64,000 bases of DNA from Neptuniibacter victor (GCA_027943745.1 AP025763.1:3162001-3226000); one strand, 5' to 3'; counted from the first letter of the stretch, positions 10,847 through 19,577 are shown. Notes: a model not told the origin generated them from the sequence alone. Made by a program: numbers and translations.

Positions 10847-11785
10847 TTAAGCTACTTTCTCTGCCACACGCATAACCGCACTGCGAGCTCGCACATTATC
10901 CTCAGTTTCAGCACTGCTCGCCTTCACCGCTTTACCAACATTCTTAAAACGTATTTCAAGCATATCGTTTGTAAAAGGGATCCCTCGCGGCAAATGCTCA
11001 TCACCTTTCACATGCTTACGAATAAAGCGCTTTACGATACGGTCTTCCAGAGAATGAAAACTAATCACAACAAGACGCCCGCCAACTTTGAGCATTTCAA
11101 GCGCTTGATCCAAGCAACTTTCTAAATCCTCTAACTCGCGATTGATATGGATACGTATCCCTTGAAACGCTCTTGTTGCGGGGTTTTTACCTTTTTCCCA
11201 AGCGGGGTTTGCCTCAGCAACAATTTTCGATAACTGGGACGTTGTTGTAATCGCCTCTTCCGCTCGTTTTGCAACGATAGCCTTCGCCATTCGACGGGAG
11301 AACTTCTCTTCTCCATAGGTATAAATAACATCTGCAATCTCAGACTCTTCCGCGCGAGCGATCCACTCTGCAGCACTTTCACCCGAAGATGTATCCATAC
11401 GCATATCTAAAGGACCATCATTCATAAAACTAAAACCGCGCGAAGCATCATCTAATTGCGGAGAAGAAACACCCAGATCCAATAAAATGCCATCAACCTT
11501 TCCACTCATACCTCTAGCAGCAACAAAAGACTCCAGCTCAGCAAAACTGCCATGAGCAATCGAAAAGCGAGATTCATCACCAAAACGTTCTTGTGCATGC
11601 GCGATTGCTTGAGGATCTTTATCAATCCCCATCAAAACGCCATCGTCCGCTAACTGCTCTAGCACAAGAGAAGAATGGCCGCCGCGCCCAAATGTACCAT
11701 CGACATAAAAGCCAGACTTGTCCTGCACTAATGCCTCAACAGCCTCTTGCAGCAAAACCGTAATATGTTTAAATTCCTGGCTCAT
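10847..11785 (-). CDS. rsmH: 16S rRNA (cytosine(1402)-N(4))-methyltransferase
   Basis: SAM-dependent methyltransferase acting on C1402 of 16S rRNA, formerly MraW. Family motifs are [10 protein letters not shown] at the N-terminus, [17 protein letters not shown] (SAM loop), [14 protein letters not shown], and [15 protein letters not shown] place the start at the ATG of MSQEFKH, which has GAG seven bases upstream; the in-frame extension to 11797 would need a TTG start. The product is 312 aa, normal for the family. The start lies 32 bp after the mraZ stop. Confidence 0.96.
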   Translation of the reverse strand: MSQEFKHITVLLQEAVEALVQDKSGFYVDGTFGRGGHSSLVLEQLADDGVLMGIDKDPQAIAHAQERFGDESRFSIAHGSFAELESFVAARGMSGKVDGILLDLGVSSPQLDDASRGFSFMNDGPLDMRMDTSSGESAAEWIARAEESEIADVIYTYGEEKFSRRMAKAIVAKRAEEAITTTSQLSKIVAEANPAWEKGKNPATRAFQGIRIHINRELEDLESCLDQALEMLKVGGRLVVISFHSLEDRIVKRFIRKHVKGDEHLPRGIPFTNDMLEIRFKNVGKAVKASSAETEDNVRARSAVMRVAEKVA

Positions 11786-11817
11786 CTGTATTCTCAATCA
11801 CTAATGACGACGCTTTA

Positions 11818-12273
11818 TTAAAGCGAAAGGTTTTGTAACTCTTCAGGCATTGCCATGCCCCCTTCCACATCCTGAAGATACTCTTCACGAGTGGCTAACC
11901 ACCTGGATTCGCTCCAGATCTCAAACTTTTGTCCCTGACCCAACAAGACAATCTTCTTATCTAATTCTGCATATTCACGAAGTGGTGCAGGCAACAACAA
12001 ACGACCATTCCCATCCATATCAAGATCAGTAGCATGCCCAATCAATAAGCGCTGAATGCGGCGAGCGGCTGGATTAAAGCTAGGTAGTGATTCAATTTTT
12101 TCCTGAATCTCTTCCCATTCCTGCAACGGATAAAGTAGTAAACAGCGTTCTTCAGTATCAATCGTAGCCACGAGCTGCCCATCACAACTCGACGCGATTT
12201 TATCGCGATATCGAGCTGGGATCGCCATGCGCCCCTTAGCATCTAGATTGATTTGATTAACGCCCCTAAACAT
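11818..12273 (-). CDS. mraZ: Transcriptional regulator and nucleoid protein MraZ
   Basis: First gene of the dcw operon. It has 151 aa with two SpoVT/AbrB-like halves, each carrying the MraZ core: NLDAKGRMAIPARYR near residues 9-23 and DMDGNGRLLLPAPLR near 83-97. MraZ rings are known to bind direct GTGGG-type repeats in their own promoter and repress the operon. Such repeats lie 17-62 bp upstream here. The start is preceded by AAGGTAG as ribosome binding site. Confidence 0.97.
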   Translation of the reverse strand: MFRGVNQINLDAKGRMAIPARYRDKIASSCDGQLVATIDTEERCLLLYPLQEWEEIQEKIESLPSFNPAARRIQRLLIGHATDLDMDGNGRLLLPAPLREYAELDKKIVLLGQGQKFEIWSESRWLATREEYLQDVEGGMAMPEELQNLSL

Positions 12274-12289
12274 TTATCTACCTTTTCAA

Positions 12290-12335
12290 CCCACTCTAAT
12301 TACAGAAATACCCACTTTTACCCACTTTATCCCAC
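12290..12335 (-). promoter_or_regulatory. MraZ-type operator boxes
   Basis: Read on the minus strand, GTGGG occurs at 12335-12331, 12325-12321, 12315-12311 and 12294-12290. The first three are exactly ten bases apart, one helical turn, and the fourth follows 21 bases later. This matches the known MraZ operator layout of GTGGG-like direct repeats between the promoter and mraZ. The spacing is seen directly; binding is inferred. Confidence 0.85.
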
Positions 12336-12343
12336 TAGAGCAC

Positions 12344-12372
12344 ACTATAGAAAGGAACCCCAACTAAAGCAA
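12344..12372 (-). promoter_or_regulatory. sigma70 promoter of the dcw operon
   Basis: Minus strand -35 TTGCTT (12372-12367), a 17-bp spacer and -10 TATAGT (12349-12344). Transcription would begin around 12337, just upstream of or inside the first MraZ box, so bound MraZ would block the promoter. Confidence 0.75.
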
Positions 12373-12373
12373 G

Positions 12374-12567
12374 GTGGAATCCCCCTCAAACAGCCGTTTG
12401 AGAGAATGAATTATTAGAGAAATTGATATAGAAAAACCTGCTTAGACAAAAGCAAATAAAAGACACTTAAAAAACAAGGAATTAGAAATCAAAGAAAGAT
12501 CGAGCAACGCTAATATCGTAAAACCGTAGAAACAAGATGAAAAGAATAAATATTAAGAATATTTATC
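12374..12567. other. AT-rich intergenic stretch without a recognisable gene
   Basis: Between the dcw promoter and the last rnpB-derived repeat unit. The DNA is clearly richer in A and T than its neighbours. The only structure noticed is the inverted repeat TAAATATT-AAG-AATATTTA at about 12547-12565, at the outer edge of the repeat array. It has no GC stem and is not a classical terminator. Confidence 0.6.
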
Positions 12568-13681
12568 GATCAGCCCCGATCTTCTATGAGGAAACGTTTT
12601 GATAAACCATTCATCTTGGATAGCTTATTAGGGAAAACTTTAGAAGCTGACCGATAAGCCCCGATCTTTTATGAAGAGCCGTCGTGGACAATCATTCATC
12701 TGGGATGACTTATTGGGGATAGCTTATTGGGGAAAACTTGAGAAGCTGGCCGATAAGCCCTGATCTTTTATGAAGAGTCGTCGTGGACAATCATTCATCT
12801 GGGATGACTTATTGGGGATAGCTTATTGGGGAAAACTTGAGGAGTTAGCTGATAAGTCCTGACTGTTCTGAAGAGTCGTCGTGGACAATCATTCACCTGG
12901 GATGGCTTATTGGGGAAAACTTGAGGAGTTTGCCGATAAGCCCTGACTGTCCTGAAGAGTCGTCGTGGGCAATCATTCATCTGGGATAGCTTAATTGGGA
13001 CAAACTTTAGAAGCTTGCCGATAAGCCCCGATCTTCTATGAGGAAACGTTTTGAAAAACCATTCATCAGGGATAGCTTATTAGGGAAAACTTTAGAAGCT
13101 GGCCGATAAGCCCTGACTGTTATGAAGAGTCGTCGTGGACAATCATTCATCTGGGATGACTTATTGGGGAAAACTTGAGGAGTTTGCTGATAAGCCCTGA
13201 ATGTTCTGAAGAGTCGTCGTGGACAATCATTCACCTGGGATGGCTTATTGGGGAAAACTTGAGGAGTTTGCTGATAAGCCCCGATCTTCTATGAGGAAAC
13301 GTTTTGAAAAACCATTCATCAGGGATAGCTTATTAGGGAAAACTTTAGAAGCTGGCCGATAAGCCCTGACTGTTATGAAGAGTCGTCGTGGACAATCATT
13401 CATCTGGGATGACTTATTGGGGAAAACTTGAGGAGTTTGCTGATAAGCCCTGAATGTTCTGAAGAGTCGTCGTGGACAATCATTCACCTGGGATGGCTTA
13501 TTGGGGAAAACTTGAGGAGTTTGCTGATAAGCCCTGAATGTTCTGAAGAGTCGTCGTGGACAATCATTCACCTGGGATGGCTTATTGGGGAAAACTTGAG
13601 GAGTTTGCTGATAAGCCCTGAATGTTCTGAAGAGTCGTCGTGGACAATCATTCACCTGGGATGGCTTATTGGGGAAAACTT
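12568..13681 (-). repeat. Tandem array of rnpB 3'-end copies (about 13 units, ~84 bp each)
   Basis: GATAAG-type landmarks (reverse complement CTTATC of the rnpB tail) recur at 12568 (degenerate), 12653, 12752, 12851, 12935, 13020, 13105, 13189, 13273, 13359, 13442, 13526 and 13610, and then at 13694 in rnpB itself. Most steps are 83-86 bp; two of 99 bp contain a small internal duplication. On the minus strand each unit holds a GAATGATTGTCCACGACG-like piece, then GGGCTTATC and a P1-like 3' arm, copying the end of RNase P RNA. Two unit classes alternate: one with arm AAACTCC, as in this rnpB, and one with CCAGCTTC. E. coli rnpB is also followed by tandem repeats of its tail (recalled from literature). 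Confidence 0.93.
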
Positions 13682-14035
13682 GAGGAGTTTGCCGATAAGC
13701 CGGGTTCTGTCTTGGACAATCATTCATCTGGGATGCGCATCGCTACGCACCTCAAGCAACCTACCCGGTTCCAGCGCGGGTCACGCCTGTAGGAACCCTA
13801 TTTGGTCTTGCTCCGAGTGGGGTTTACCATGCCGTGGAATGTTGCCACCCACGCGGTGCGCTCTTACCGCACCATTTCAACCTTACCGTTATGCCGAAGC
13901 ATACTTAGGCGGTATATTTTCTGCTGCACTTTCCGTCGACTCGCGCCGCCCAGACGTTATCTGGCACTCTACCCTTTGGAGCCCGGACTTTCCTCCACCC
14001 TTTTACAAGGGCAGCGACTGCCTGGCAAACTCCTC
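13682..14035 (-). ncRNA. rnpB: RNase P RNA, class A
   Basis: Catalytic RNA that removes 5' leaders from pre-tRNAs. On the minus strand the 5' arm GAGGAGTTTGCC (14035-14024) pairs perfectly with the 3' arm GGCAAACTCCTC (13693-13682) to form P1. Between them are the hallmark GGAGGAAAGTCCGGGCTCC, a GGTAAACCCC stretch, and near the 3' end GGGTAGGTTGCTTGAGG and ACAGAACCCGGCTTATC. The length is about 354 nt, typical of bacterial type A. Exact ends are inferred from P1 pairing. Confidence 0.97.
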
Positions 14036-14042
14036 GCGGCGG

Positions 14043-14048
14043 ATTCTA
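14043..14048 (-). promoter_or_regulatory. -10 element of rnpB
   Basis: Minus strand TAGAAT, preceded by GT, lies seven bases before the predicted RNase P RNA 5' end, in the 39-bp gap after rsmI. No convincing -35 is visible 17-18 bp upstream, where the sequence is TCGCCC-like. GC-rich bases follow the -10 directly. Confidence 0.6.
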
Positions 14049-14074
14049 ACAGAGTGATGATGACTGGGCGAGCA

Positions 14075-14908
14075 TTAACGCCCCAAAGCTGCCTGATAAA
14101 GAACCTTTTTCTTTAAACCTGTAATTTTTGCGGCCAAAGACGCCGCCTGACTAGCCGGTAATTCAGCAAGCAGAATATCCAATACATCGAGAGCCTTAGC
14201 ATCAAGCACCGCCTCACCTTTGCTTTCAGCACCATGAACCAATACAACAAACTCACCGCGCTGCTGATTAGAATCAGCCTCAATCCAAGCAATCAAAGCA
14301 TCCAACTTATCAACATGGATTGTTTCATAGGTTTTTGTTAACTCCCGAGCAACAGCGACAACTCGCTCACAACCAAAGACTGACTGCATATCTTTCAAAG
14401 AAGCCACTATACGGTGAGGAGATTCATAGAAGATCAGTGTCCTAGTCTCATCAACCAAGCCTTTCAACTGCTGCTTTCGACCAGATGACTTATGAGGCAG
14501 AAAGCCCTCAAACGCGAAGCGATCCGTAGGAAGGCCCGCAGCAGATAGTGCAGCAACAAAAGCGACACATCCCGGCACAGGTACTACCTTATACCCAGCC
14601 TCACGAACCCCCTTAACAACAACATACCCTGGATCAGAAATTAATGGCGTCCCAGCATCAGAAATTAGCGCAACACTGGCACCAGATTGCAACTGGTGTA
14701 CAATCGTCTCAATTCGCTGGCGTTCGTTATGCTCATGTACGGAAACTAGGCGGGTATCGATATCACAATGCGCCATCAAACGGGCACTATGACGAGTGTC
14801 TTCCGCAGCGATAAGCTCTACACGCTGCAATATCTCTACTGCGCGAGGTGTCATATCCTGCAAATTTCCAATCGGTGTAGCAACAACATATAGTGCCGGT
14901 TCTAACAT
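14075..14908 (-). CDS. rsmI: 16S rRNA (cytidine(1402)-2'-O)-methyltransferase
   Basis: SAM-dependent tetrapyrrole-methylase-fold enzyme that 2'-O-methylates C1402, the nucleotide whose base is methylated by RsmH. The N-terminus LYVVATPIGNLQDMT, AAEDTRHSARLM and SLISDAGTPLISDPGY are family signatures. I start it at the ATG of MLEPALYVV, where homologues begin. The longer in-frame version to 14926 uses TTG and would nearly touch the divergent lpoA. The product is 277 aa. It shares a divergent control region with lpoA. Confidence 0.95.
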   Translation of the reverse strand: MLEPALYVVATPIGNLQDMTPRAVEILQRVELIAAEDTRHSARLMAHCDIDTRLVSVHEHNERQRIETIVHQLQSGASVALISDAGTPLISDPGYVVVKGVREAGYKVVPVPGCVAFVAALSAAGLPTDRFAFEGFLPHKSSGRKQQLKGLVDETRTLIFYESPHRIVASLKDMQSVFGCERVVAVARELTKTYETIHVDKLDALIAWIEADSNQQRGEFVVLVHGAESKGEAVLDAKALDVLDILLAELPASQAASLAAKITGLKKKVLYQAALGR

Positions 14909-14944
14909 TACAGATACCATCCTCAAACTTGGGTTGTGAAGTAT

Positions 14945-16762
14945 ATGAAATTTCAGTGGCGCCTGTCTCTTACTGCCATCCTTCTAAGCACTATTATTTC
15001 TGGCTGTTCCGTTCAAACAACCTCAAAGCCAGCGCTGAGCGATACGGAACAACAAAGAAACCGCGCCGGTACACTCTTGCAAAAAGCAGAGAATGCCAAG
15101 CCTATAAAATCAGCGGAGCTAAGAGCGGAAGCCGCCCAGATCCTGCTGGCTTTAGGTCAAAAAGAAAACGCATACAATGTTCTAGACAGCATCGACATTT
15201 CGCTACTTCCACCGTCCATGCGCTTTAACATCGCAAAACTAAAAGCAGAAGCGGCTATAGAGCAAAACCAACCTGAAGCAGCACTCGAATACCTATCAGC
15301 CTTACAAGCCAATAGCCAAACAGGCTTACCTAAAGAACAGGAAATAGTTTTCCTAGAACTGCAAGCTCAAGCCTACAAACAACAAAAAGCGCTATTTGCT
15401 GAAGTAAAATCACTTACAAAGCTGAGCCTTATCCTTGAAAGCAATCAAGCCAAGCAGACGATTCACGATGAAATTTGGAATCGTTTACTTATGTTAGATC
15501 CAGCCACACGAACAACCTTATTGCGTCAAGGCAATAATAGTTACTATGAACAAGGCTGGCTGGAACTCATTAATGAACTAAGCAATAACAAACAACTAGA
15601 TACACAACACCAAGCGATCAGCAACTGGGCAACACTTTGGGAAGCGCATCCAGCTCGCACCCTTACCCCTAGCGCACTCAGTGGGTTAAGCAAACAAAGC
15701 TACAGCGCGAATAAAATAGCGGTTCTACTCCCCCTCGAAGGAAAATTCGCCAAAGCAGCCGCCGCCATTAAAGAAGGCATCTTAATGGCCCACTTCCGAC
15801 AACAACAGCCTGGAAAACCATCACCAGAATTACTGTTTCTAAATTCAGAAGTCATCAATACGCCCATTCAACTCCAAGCGATTCTTTCAGAGCAACAGAT
15901 AGATCTTGTTATCGGCCCTCTATCTAAGGACTACGTCACAACACTGGCTTCAGACGGCCACATATCCACACCTATACTCGCGCTAAACTATGCTGACGAC
16001 CAGAATAGAGAAGGCTTTTATCAGTTTGGGTTATCCACAGATGACGAAGCTAAACAGATCGCTGCACAAGCATGGAACGACGGAATAAGAAACGCAGCAA
16101 TACTTACGCCAAAAAGCAAATGGGGTGAAAAAGTTGAAACCGCATTTCGAGAGCACTTCAGCGCGCTAGGCGGCAACATAGTGACCGCTCATAACTTTGG
16201 AGCTACCGAGGATTTCTCTGCTGATATAGGTACTTTTTTGGGAACGGACATTAGTAAGCAGCGTTACAAACAAGTACGCCAGGCCATATACACTCGTAAA
16301 ATAGAGTTTGAAGAGCACCGCAGACAAGATATCGACGCGATTATCTTAACCGCCCTACCTAACGATGCTCGCCAGCTAACGCCAATTCTAGCGTTCAACT
16401 TCGCTGGCGATCTGCCAATCTATGCAACATCGCATCTATTTAGCGGCACCAACGACCCAATACAAGACCAAGACCTGAATCGAATAAAATTTCTAGGCAC
16501 CCCTTGGAGCTTAAAACCACCTTCGCAAAATAAGGTTCTGATCTCACAACAACGAACAGATACAAATAGCAGATTCGGCCGTTTATATGCATTAGGTTTA
16601 GATGCCTACCGCATCTACCCCTACCTACAACAACTCAGCGCACTACCAGGCACTGAAATTGACGGGGAAACCGGCAAGCTAAGCATTAACCCAAATGGCA
16701 AAGTAAATCGCAAACTTGTTTGGGCAGAATACAAAGAAGGAACCCCTCAACTATTTGAGTAA
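14945..16762 (+). CDS. lpoA: Outer-membrane lipoprotein activator of PBP1a
   Basis: Outer-membrane lipoprotein that reaches through the periplasm to activate the peptidoglycan synthase PBP1a. A signal peptide with lipobox IISGC covers residues 1-21; the N-terminal half (to about 230) is helical TPR-like, and the C-terminal half (from about NKIAVLLPLEGKFAKAA) resembles a periplasmic binding protein. It is about 605 aa, as in E. coli LpoA. I prefer the ATG at 14945 over an in-frame GTG at 14936. It heads the lpoA-yraN-diaA-dolP run known from enterics. Confidence 0.95.
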   Translation: MKFQWRLSLTAILLSTIISGCSVQTTSKPALSDTEQQRNRAGTLLQKAENAKPIKSAELRAEAAQILLALGQKENAYNVLDSIDISLLPPSMRFNIAKLKAEAAIEQNQPEAALEYLSALQANSQTGLPKEQEIVFLELQAQAYKQQKALFAEVKSLTKLSLILESNQAKQTIHDEIWNRLLMLDPATRTTLLRQGNNSYYEQGWLELINELSNNKQLDTQHQAISNWATLWEAHPARTLTPSALSGLSKQSYSANKIAVLLPLEGKFAKAAAAIKEGILMAHFRQQQPGKPSPELLFLNSEVINTPIQLQAILSEQQIDLVIGPLSKDYVTTLASDGHISTPILALNYADDQNREGFYQFGLSTDDEAKQIAAQAWNDGIRNAAILTPKSKWGEKVETAFREHFSALGGNIVTAHNFGATEDFSADIGTFLGTDISKQRYKQVRQAIYTRKIEFEEHRRQDIDAIILTALPNDARQLTPILAFNFAGDLPIYATSHLFSGTNDPIQDQDLNRIKFLGTPWSLKPPSQNKVLISQQRTDTNSRFGRLYALGLDAYRIYPYLQQLSALPGTEIDGETGKLSINPNGKVNRKLVWAEYKEGTPQLFE

Positions 16763-16767
16763 CCACC

Positions 16768-17127
16768 ATGGATAGGAACAAAATCGGCAAGGATGCCGAA
16801 AAAATTGCTGAACGCTTTTTGACGAAACAGCGACTGAAGCTAATCGAACGAAACTTCAATAGCAGGTTTGGTGAAATAGACCTTATTATGCAAGAAGGTG
16901 ATACTATCGCCTTCATTGAAGTGCGTTATCGCAATTCAAAACAGTTTGGCGGTGCGGCAGCATCCGTAACGCCACTAAAACAAGCGAAAATAATTAAAAC
17001 AGCACAGCTCTTTTTAAGCCAGCACCCACGCCTAGCTAATAAAAACTGTCGTTTTGATGTCATCGCTTTCGAATATGATGCAGCACCTTCAAACCCTCTG
17101 TGGTATAAAGATGCATTTAGAATTTAA
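16768..17127 (+). CDS. yraN: UPF0102 endonuclease-fold protein YraN
   Basis: Small restriction-endonuclease-like protein of unsettled function. The 119 residues include GKDAEKIAERFL, ERNFNSRFGEIDLIMQEGDTIAFIEVRYR and CRFDVIAF, where the Glu, Asp and ExR residues form the nuclease-like site of the family. It begins five bases after lpoA, so it is very likely co-transcribed. Confidence 0.95.
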   Translation: MDRNKIGKDAEKIAERFLTKQRLKLIERNFNSRFGEIDLIMQEGDTIAFIEVRYRNSKQFGGAAASVTPLKQAKIIKTAQLFLSQHPRLANKNCRFDVIAFEYDAAPSNPLWYKDAFRI

Positions 17128-17145
17128 GGCATAATTAAGGACAGC

Positions 17146-17736
17146 ATGGAACTCGAAGACCGCATTGTCAGCCAGTTTCACAACTCAATGGAAATCAACG
17201 CGATTACTATTGAGCAATACACCCCACTTATCGCCCATGCTGGTGAACTTTTATTGCACTGCCTTGTCAGTGAAAACAAGATTCTCTGCTGCGCGAACGG
17301 TGCATCTTCATCTTTAGGGCAACATTTCACATCCCTACTGATGAACCGGTTCAGGCATGAACGCCCCGGACTACCAGCGATCAATCTTAATTCAGACGGC
17401 TCAACATTGAGCGCTATCTGCGAAGACAGCAGCTTTATGGATGCTCAGGCAAAACAGATACATGCGCTTGGACAGCCCGGTGACATCCTATTACTTCTCA
17501 CCTCCCACGGAAGGTCAAGTAACCTGGTACAGGCCATTCAAGCGGCGCACGACAGAGAGATGACTGTCATTGTATTAAACGGCTCTGATGGCGGCGATAT
17601 TACCGCACTTCTAAGCCCTGAAGAGATTGAAATATGCGTACCCAGTGACGATAACGCCTTGGTACATCATGCACAGCTACTAGTGCTGCACGCACTATGT
17701 GATTTAATTGACTATCAACTATTTGGAAGCGACTAG
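17146..17736 (+). CDS. diaA: DnaA initiator-associating protein DiaA (SIS domain)
   Basis: A SIS-domain protein of 196 aa. In E. coli DiaA tetramers bind DnaA and promote regular initiation at oriC. The sequence shows the phosphosugar-fold core (NGASSSLGQHFTSLLMNRF, LNSDGSTLSAI, LTSHGRSSNLVQAI). The paralogue GmhA, a sedoheptulose-7-phosphate isomerase, is similar, but the position between yraN and dolP supports DiaA. The final base of its TAG is shared with the track-defined dolP start. Confidence 0.9.
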   Translation: MELEDRIVSQFHNSMEINAITIEQYTPLIAHAGELLLHCLVSENKILCCANGASSSLGQHFTSLLMNRFRHERPGLPAINLNSDGSTLSAICEDSSFMDAQAKQIHALGQPGDILLLLTSHGRSSNLVQAIQAAHDREMTVIVLNGSDGGDITALLSPEEIEICVPSDDNALVHHAQLLVLHALCDLIDYQLFGSD

Positions 17737-18323
17737 TGATGATTAACACAAAATCTTTATTACTAATCACAGGGATTAGCTTTTCCGTATTGCTTACCGG
17801 CTGCTCAGACGTTATTAGCGCTGGCCGTCAAGATCCAATAAAAGAAGACCCAGGTCATCGCACCGTAGGCTCTTATATCGATGATGAAGTCGTCGAAACA
17901 CTTTCCATGGTCAATCTAGCGAAAGGCTCCGAACAAATGGAAGCCAGCAACGTCAGCGTAACCAGCTATAACGGCGTTGTATTACTGACAGGCCAAGCAC
18001 CAAGCGAAGCAGCACGCTCTGAAGCTGAGCAAATTGTCAGCCAAGTCAGAAAAGTTCGAAAGATTCACAACGAGATAAAAATCTCAGGCGTTTCGTCCGC
18101 AATAGCGCGGACCAATGACACATGGCTAACCACTAAGGTAAAAGCACAGCTACTCACCGATAAAAGCGTAGACGGCGCACGCATCAAGGTCGTAACAGAT
18201 AGTAGCACCGTATATCTTATGGGATTAGTAAATACACAAGAAGCAGACACAGCGGTCAGCATTGTTCGCGGCATTCCTGGCGTGGAAAAAATCGTTAAAG
18301 TATTTGAATACGTTAATCGCTAG
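17736..18323 (+). CDS. dolP: Outer-membrane BON-domain lipoprotein DolP
   Basis: Lipoprotein with two BON domains that in E. coli localises to the division site and supports outer-membrane integrity and BAM function. It has a signal peptide with lipobox LLTGC (about 19-23), BON1 around 48-115 (NVSVTSYNGVVLLTGQAP) and BON2 around 125-193, starting with the DolP-like NDTWLTTKVKAQLL. It is 195 aa. The start is either of two adjacent Met codons. It closes the operon and is followed by a strong terminator. Confidence 0.93.
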   Translation: MMINTKSLLLITGISFSVLLTGCSDVISAGRQDPIKEDPGHRTVGSYIDDEVVETLSMVNLAKGSEQMEASNVSVTSYNGVVLLTGQAPSEAARSEAEQIVSQVRKVRKIHNEIKISGVSSAIARTNDTWLTTKVKAQLLTDKSVDGARIKVVTDSSTVYLMGLVNTQEADTAVSIVRGIPGVEKIVKVFEYVNR

Positions 18324-18339
18324 CTTAAAAGCAACACCT

Positions 18340-18378
18340 CTACTGCTGCCTACCCTATGTAGGCAGCAGTAGCTTTTT
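18340..18378 (+). terminator. Rho-independent terminator after dolP
   Basis: A 14-bp perfect stem (CTACTGCTGCCTAC with its complement), loop CCTAT, then CTTTTTC on the plus strand. There is no T-tract on the minus strand, so it serves the lpoA-dolP operon. Confidence 0.9.
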
Positions 18379-18399
18379 CACAGTACTCTATAACCACAA

Positions 18400-18831
18400 C
18401 TATTTTACCACCTTCAGTGCAGGGCGCTTCGCTTTGGACTTCTCAACCTTATCTTCAGACACCCCAACCTCATCAGAAGGCTCTACTTCAGTCAATTCAG
18501 CTTCCAAATAAGCTTCAACACCCGGCTCACCACCAAACCCCATACCCTGGCCGTTTTCACGAGCATAGATAGCCAACATCGCTTTCATCGGAATATAGAC
18601 ATCCATCGGCTGACCAGAGAAGCGCGCATTAAACGAAACCGCCTGATCATCCATATAAAAATCGCGTACCGCTGATGGATTAATGTTCATCACTATTTGC
18701 CCATCTTCAACAAATTGATGAGGGACAGTAACATTTTCCTGTGTGGCATCAACCAATAAATGAGGTGTTAAATCACTATCTAACAACCATTCATACAAAG
18801 CTTTAACAATATAAGGACGACTAGGCTTCAT
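18400..18831 (-). CDS. sspB: ClpXP adaptor / stringent starvation protein B
   Basis: SspB binds ssrA-tagged peptides and hands them to ClpXP. It has 143 aa: the N-terminal RPYIVKALYEWLLDSDLTPHLLVDA and FNARFSGQPMDVYIPMKAMLAIYARENGQGM are family hallmarks, followed by a variable acidic linker and a short basic-hydrophobic end (RPALKVVK) that matches the ClpX-docking tail. It lies downstream of sspA, from which it is separated by a terminator-like hairpin. Confidence 0.96.
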   Translation of the reverse strand: MKPSRPYIVKALYEWLLDSDLTPHLLVDATQENVTVPHQFVEDGQIVMNINPSAVRDFYMDDQAVSFNARFSGQPMDVYIPMKAMLAIYARENGQGMGFGGEPGVEAYLEAELTEVEPSDEVGVSEDKVEKSKAKRPALKVVK

Positions 18832-18862
18832 CTAATACTCTCATTTCCTACAAAAACACATA

Positions 18863-18892
18863 AAAAAAGGGATGAAACATCATCCCTTTTTA
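18863..18892 (-). terminator. Hairpin terminator between sspA and sspB
   Basis: Minus strand AAAGGGATGA, loop TGTT, TCATCCCTTT, then further T residues. The plus strand also reads as a stem plus short T run. It lies between the sspA stop and the sspB start, so sspB would need read-through or a promoter close by. Confidence 0.75.
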
Positions 18893-18910
18893 ACAACCAA
18901 TCTGTAAAGA

Positions 18911-19549
18911 TTAATCTCTCATTTCACGCTCAGCTTCAGACAAGCTAACCTGGAAAGATTCACGCTCAAAAACGCGTTCCATATACTTCACAAGCGGTTT
19001 ACACTGATCTTCTGGAATATCGATTCCAAGAAGAGGCAAACGCCACAATAACGGCGCTAAGCAGCAATCGACTAGTGTAAATTCTTCACTCATAAAGAAT
19101 GGCTTATCATCAAAAATTGGCGAAATAGTCACTAGACTATCGCGCAAACTCTTACGCACTTCTTCAGCCTTATCTTCATCATCAGCCATCGCCGCTTCAA
19201 GGATCTGATCAGCAAGATCACACCAATCACGCTGGATACGATACATATAGAGACGGCTTTCAGCGCGCGCTACCGGATAAACAGGCAACAGTGGAGGATG
19301 AGGGAAACGCTCATCAAGATATTCCATCATTACGTTTGGCTCATATAAAACCAAATCGCGATCCAACAAAGTTGGCAGGCTGTTATACGGATTCACAGAA
19401 GTCAGATCTTCCGGAAGATCGTTCTCATCACAATCATGAATCTCTACAGCTACACCCTTTTCAGCTAAAACAATACGTACACGATGACTGTATTGATCTT
19501 CGCCATTAGAGTAGAAGGACATGGAAGAACGTTTTGCCACGACACCCAT
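18911..19549 (-). CDS. sspA: Stringent starvation protein A (GST-fold)
   Basis: RNA-polymerase-associated protein with a glutathione-S-transferase fold but no known GST activity. The 212 aa have an N-terminal thioredoxin-like part ([24 protein letters not shown]), [35 protein letters not shown], and a helical C-terminal half. It lies downstream of petC, as in many gammaproteobacteria. Confidence 0.96.
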   Translation of the reverse strand: MGVVAKRSSMSFYSNGEDQYSHRVRIVLAEKGVAVEIHDCDENDLPEDLTSVNPYNSLPTLLDRDLVLYEPNVMMEYLDERFPHPPLLPVYPVARAESRLYMYRIQRDWCDLADQILEAAMADDEDKAEEVRKSLRDSLVTISPIFDDKPFFMSEEFTLVDCCLAPLLWRLPLLGIDIPEDQCKPLVKYMERVFERESFQVSLSEAEREMRD

Positions 19550-19577
19550 TAACTATTCCCCTTTTCAGAAACAGACA

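Noticed and set aside
12568-13693. Possible CRISPR array
   Set aside because: Units are contiguous ~84-bp near-copies with no unique spacers of constant length, derived from rnpB, and no cas genes are present.
12795-13727. Minus-strand open frames reading MNDCPRRLFRT... through the rnpB repeats
   Set aside because: They exist because the 84-bp period is a multiple of three and the units lack stops in one frame. The sequence is RNase P tail DNA, similar frames appear as dubious proteins after rnpB in other genomes, and no ribosome site or domain supports them.
13765-13800. REP-like CGCGGGTCACGCCT inside rnpB
   Set aside because: It matches the inverted REP core over 14 bases, but lies in a normal RNase P stem region where similar GC-rich arms occur in pseudomonads. 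Chance or convergence is more likely than insertion.
13428-14057. 209-codon plus-strand open frame
   Set aside because: It runs antisense through repeat units and the whole rnpB gene; it is a by-product of the repeats.
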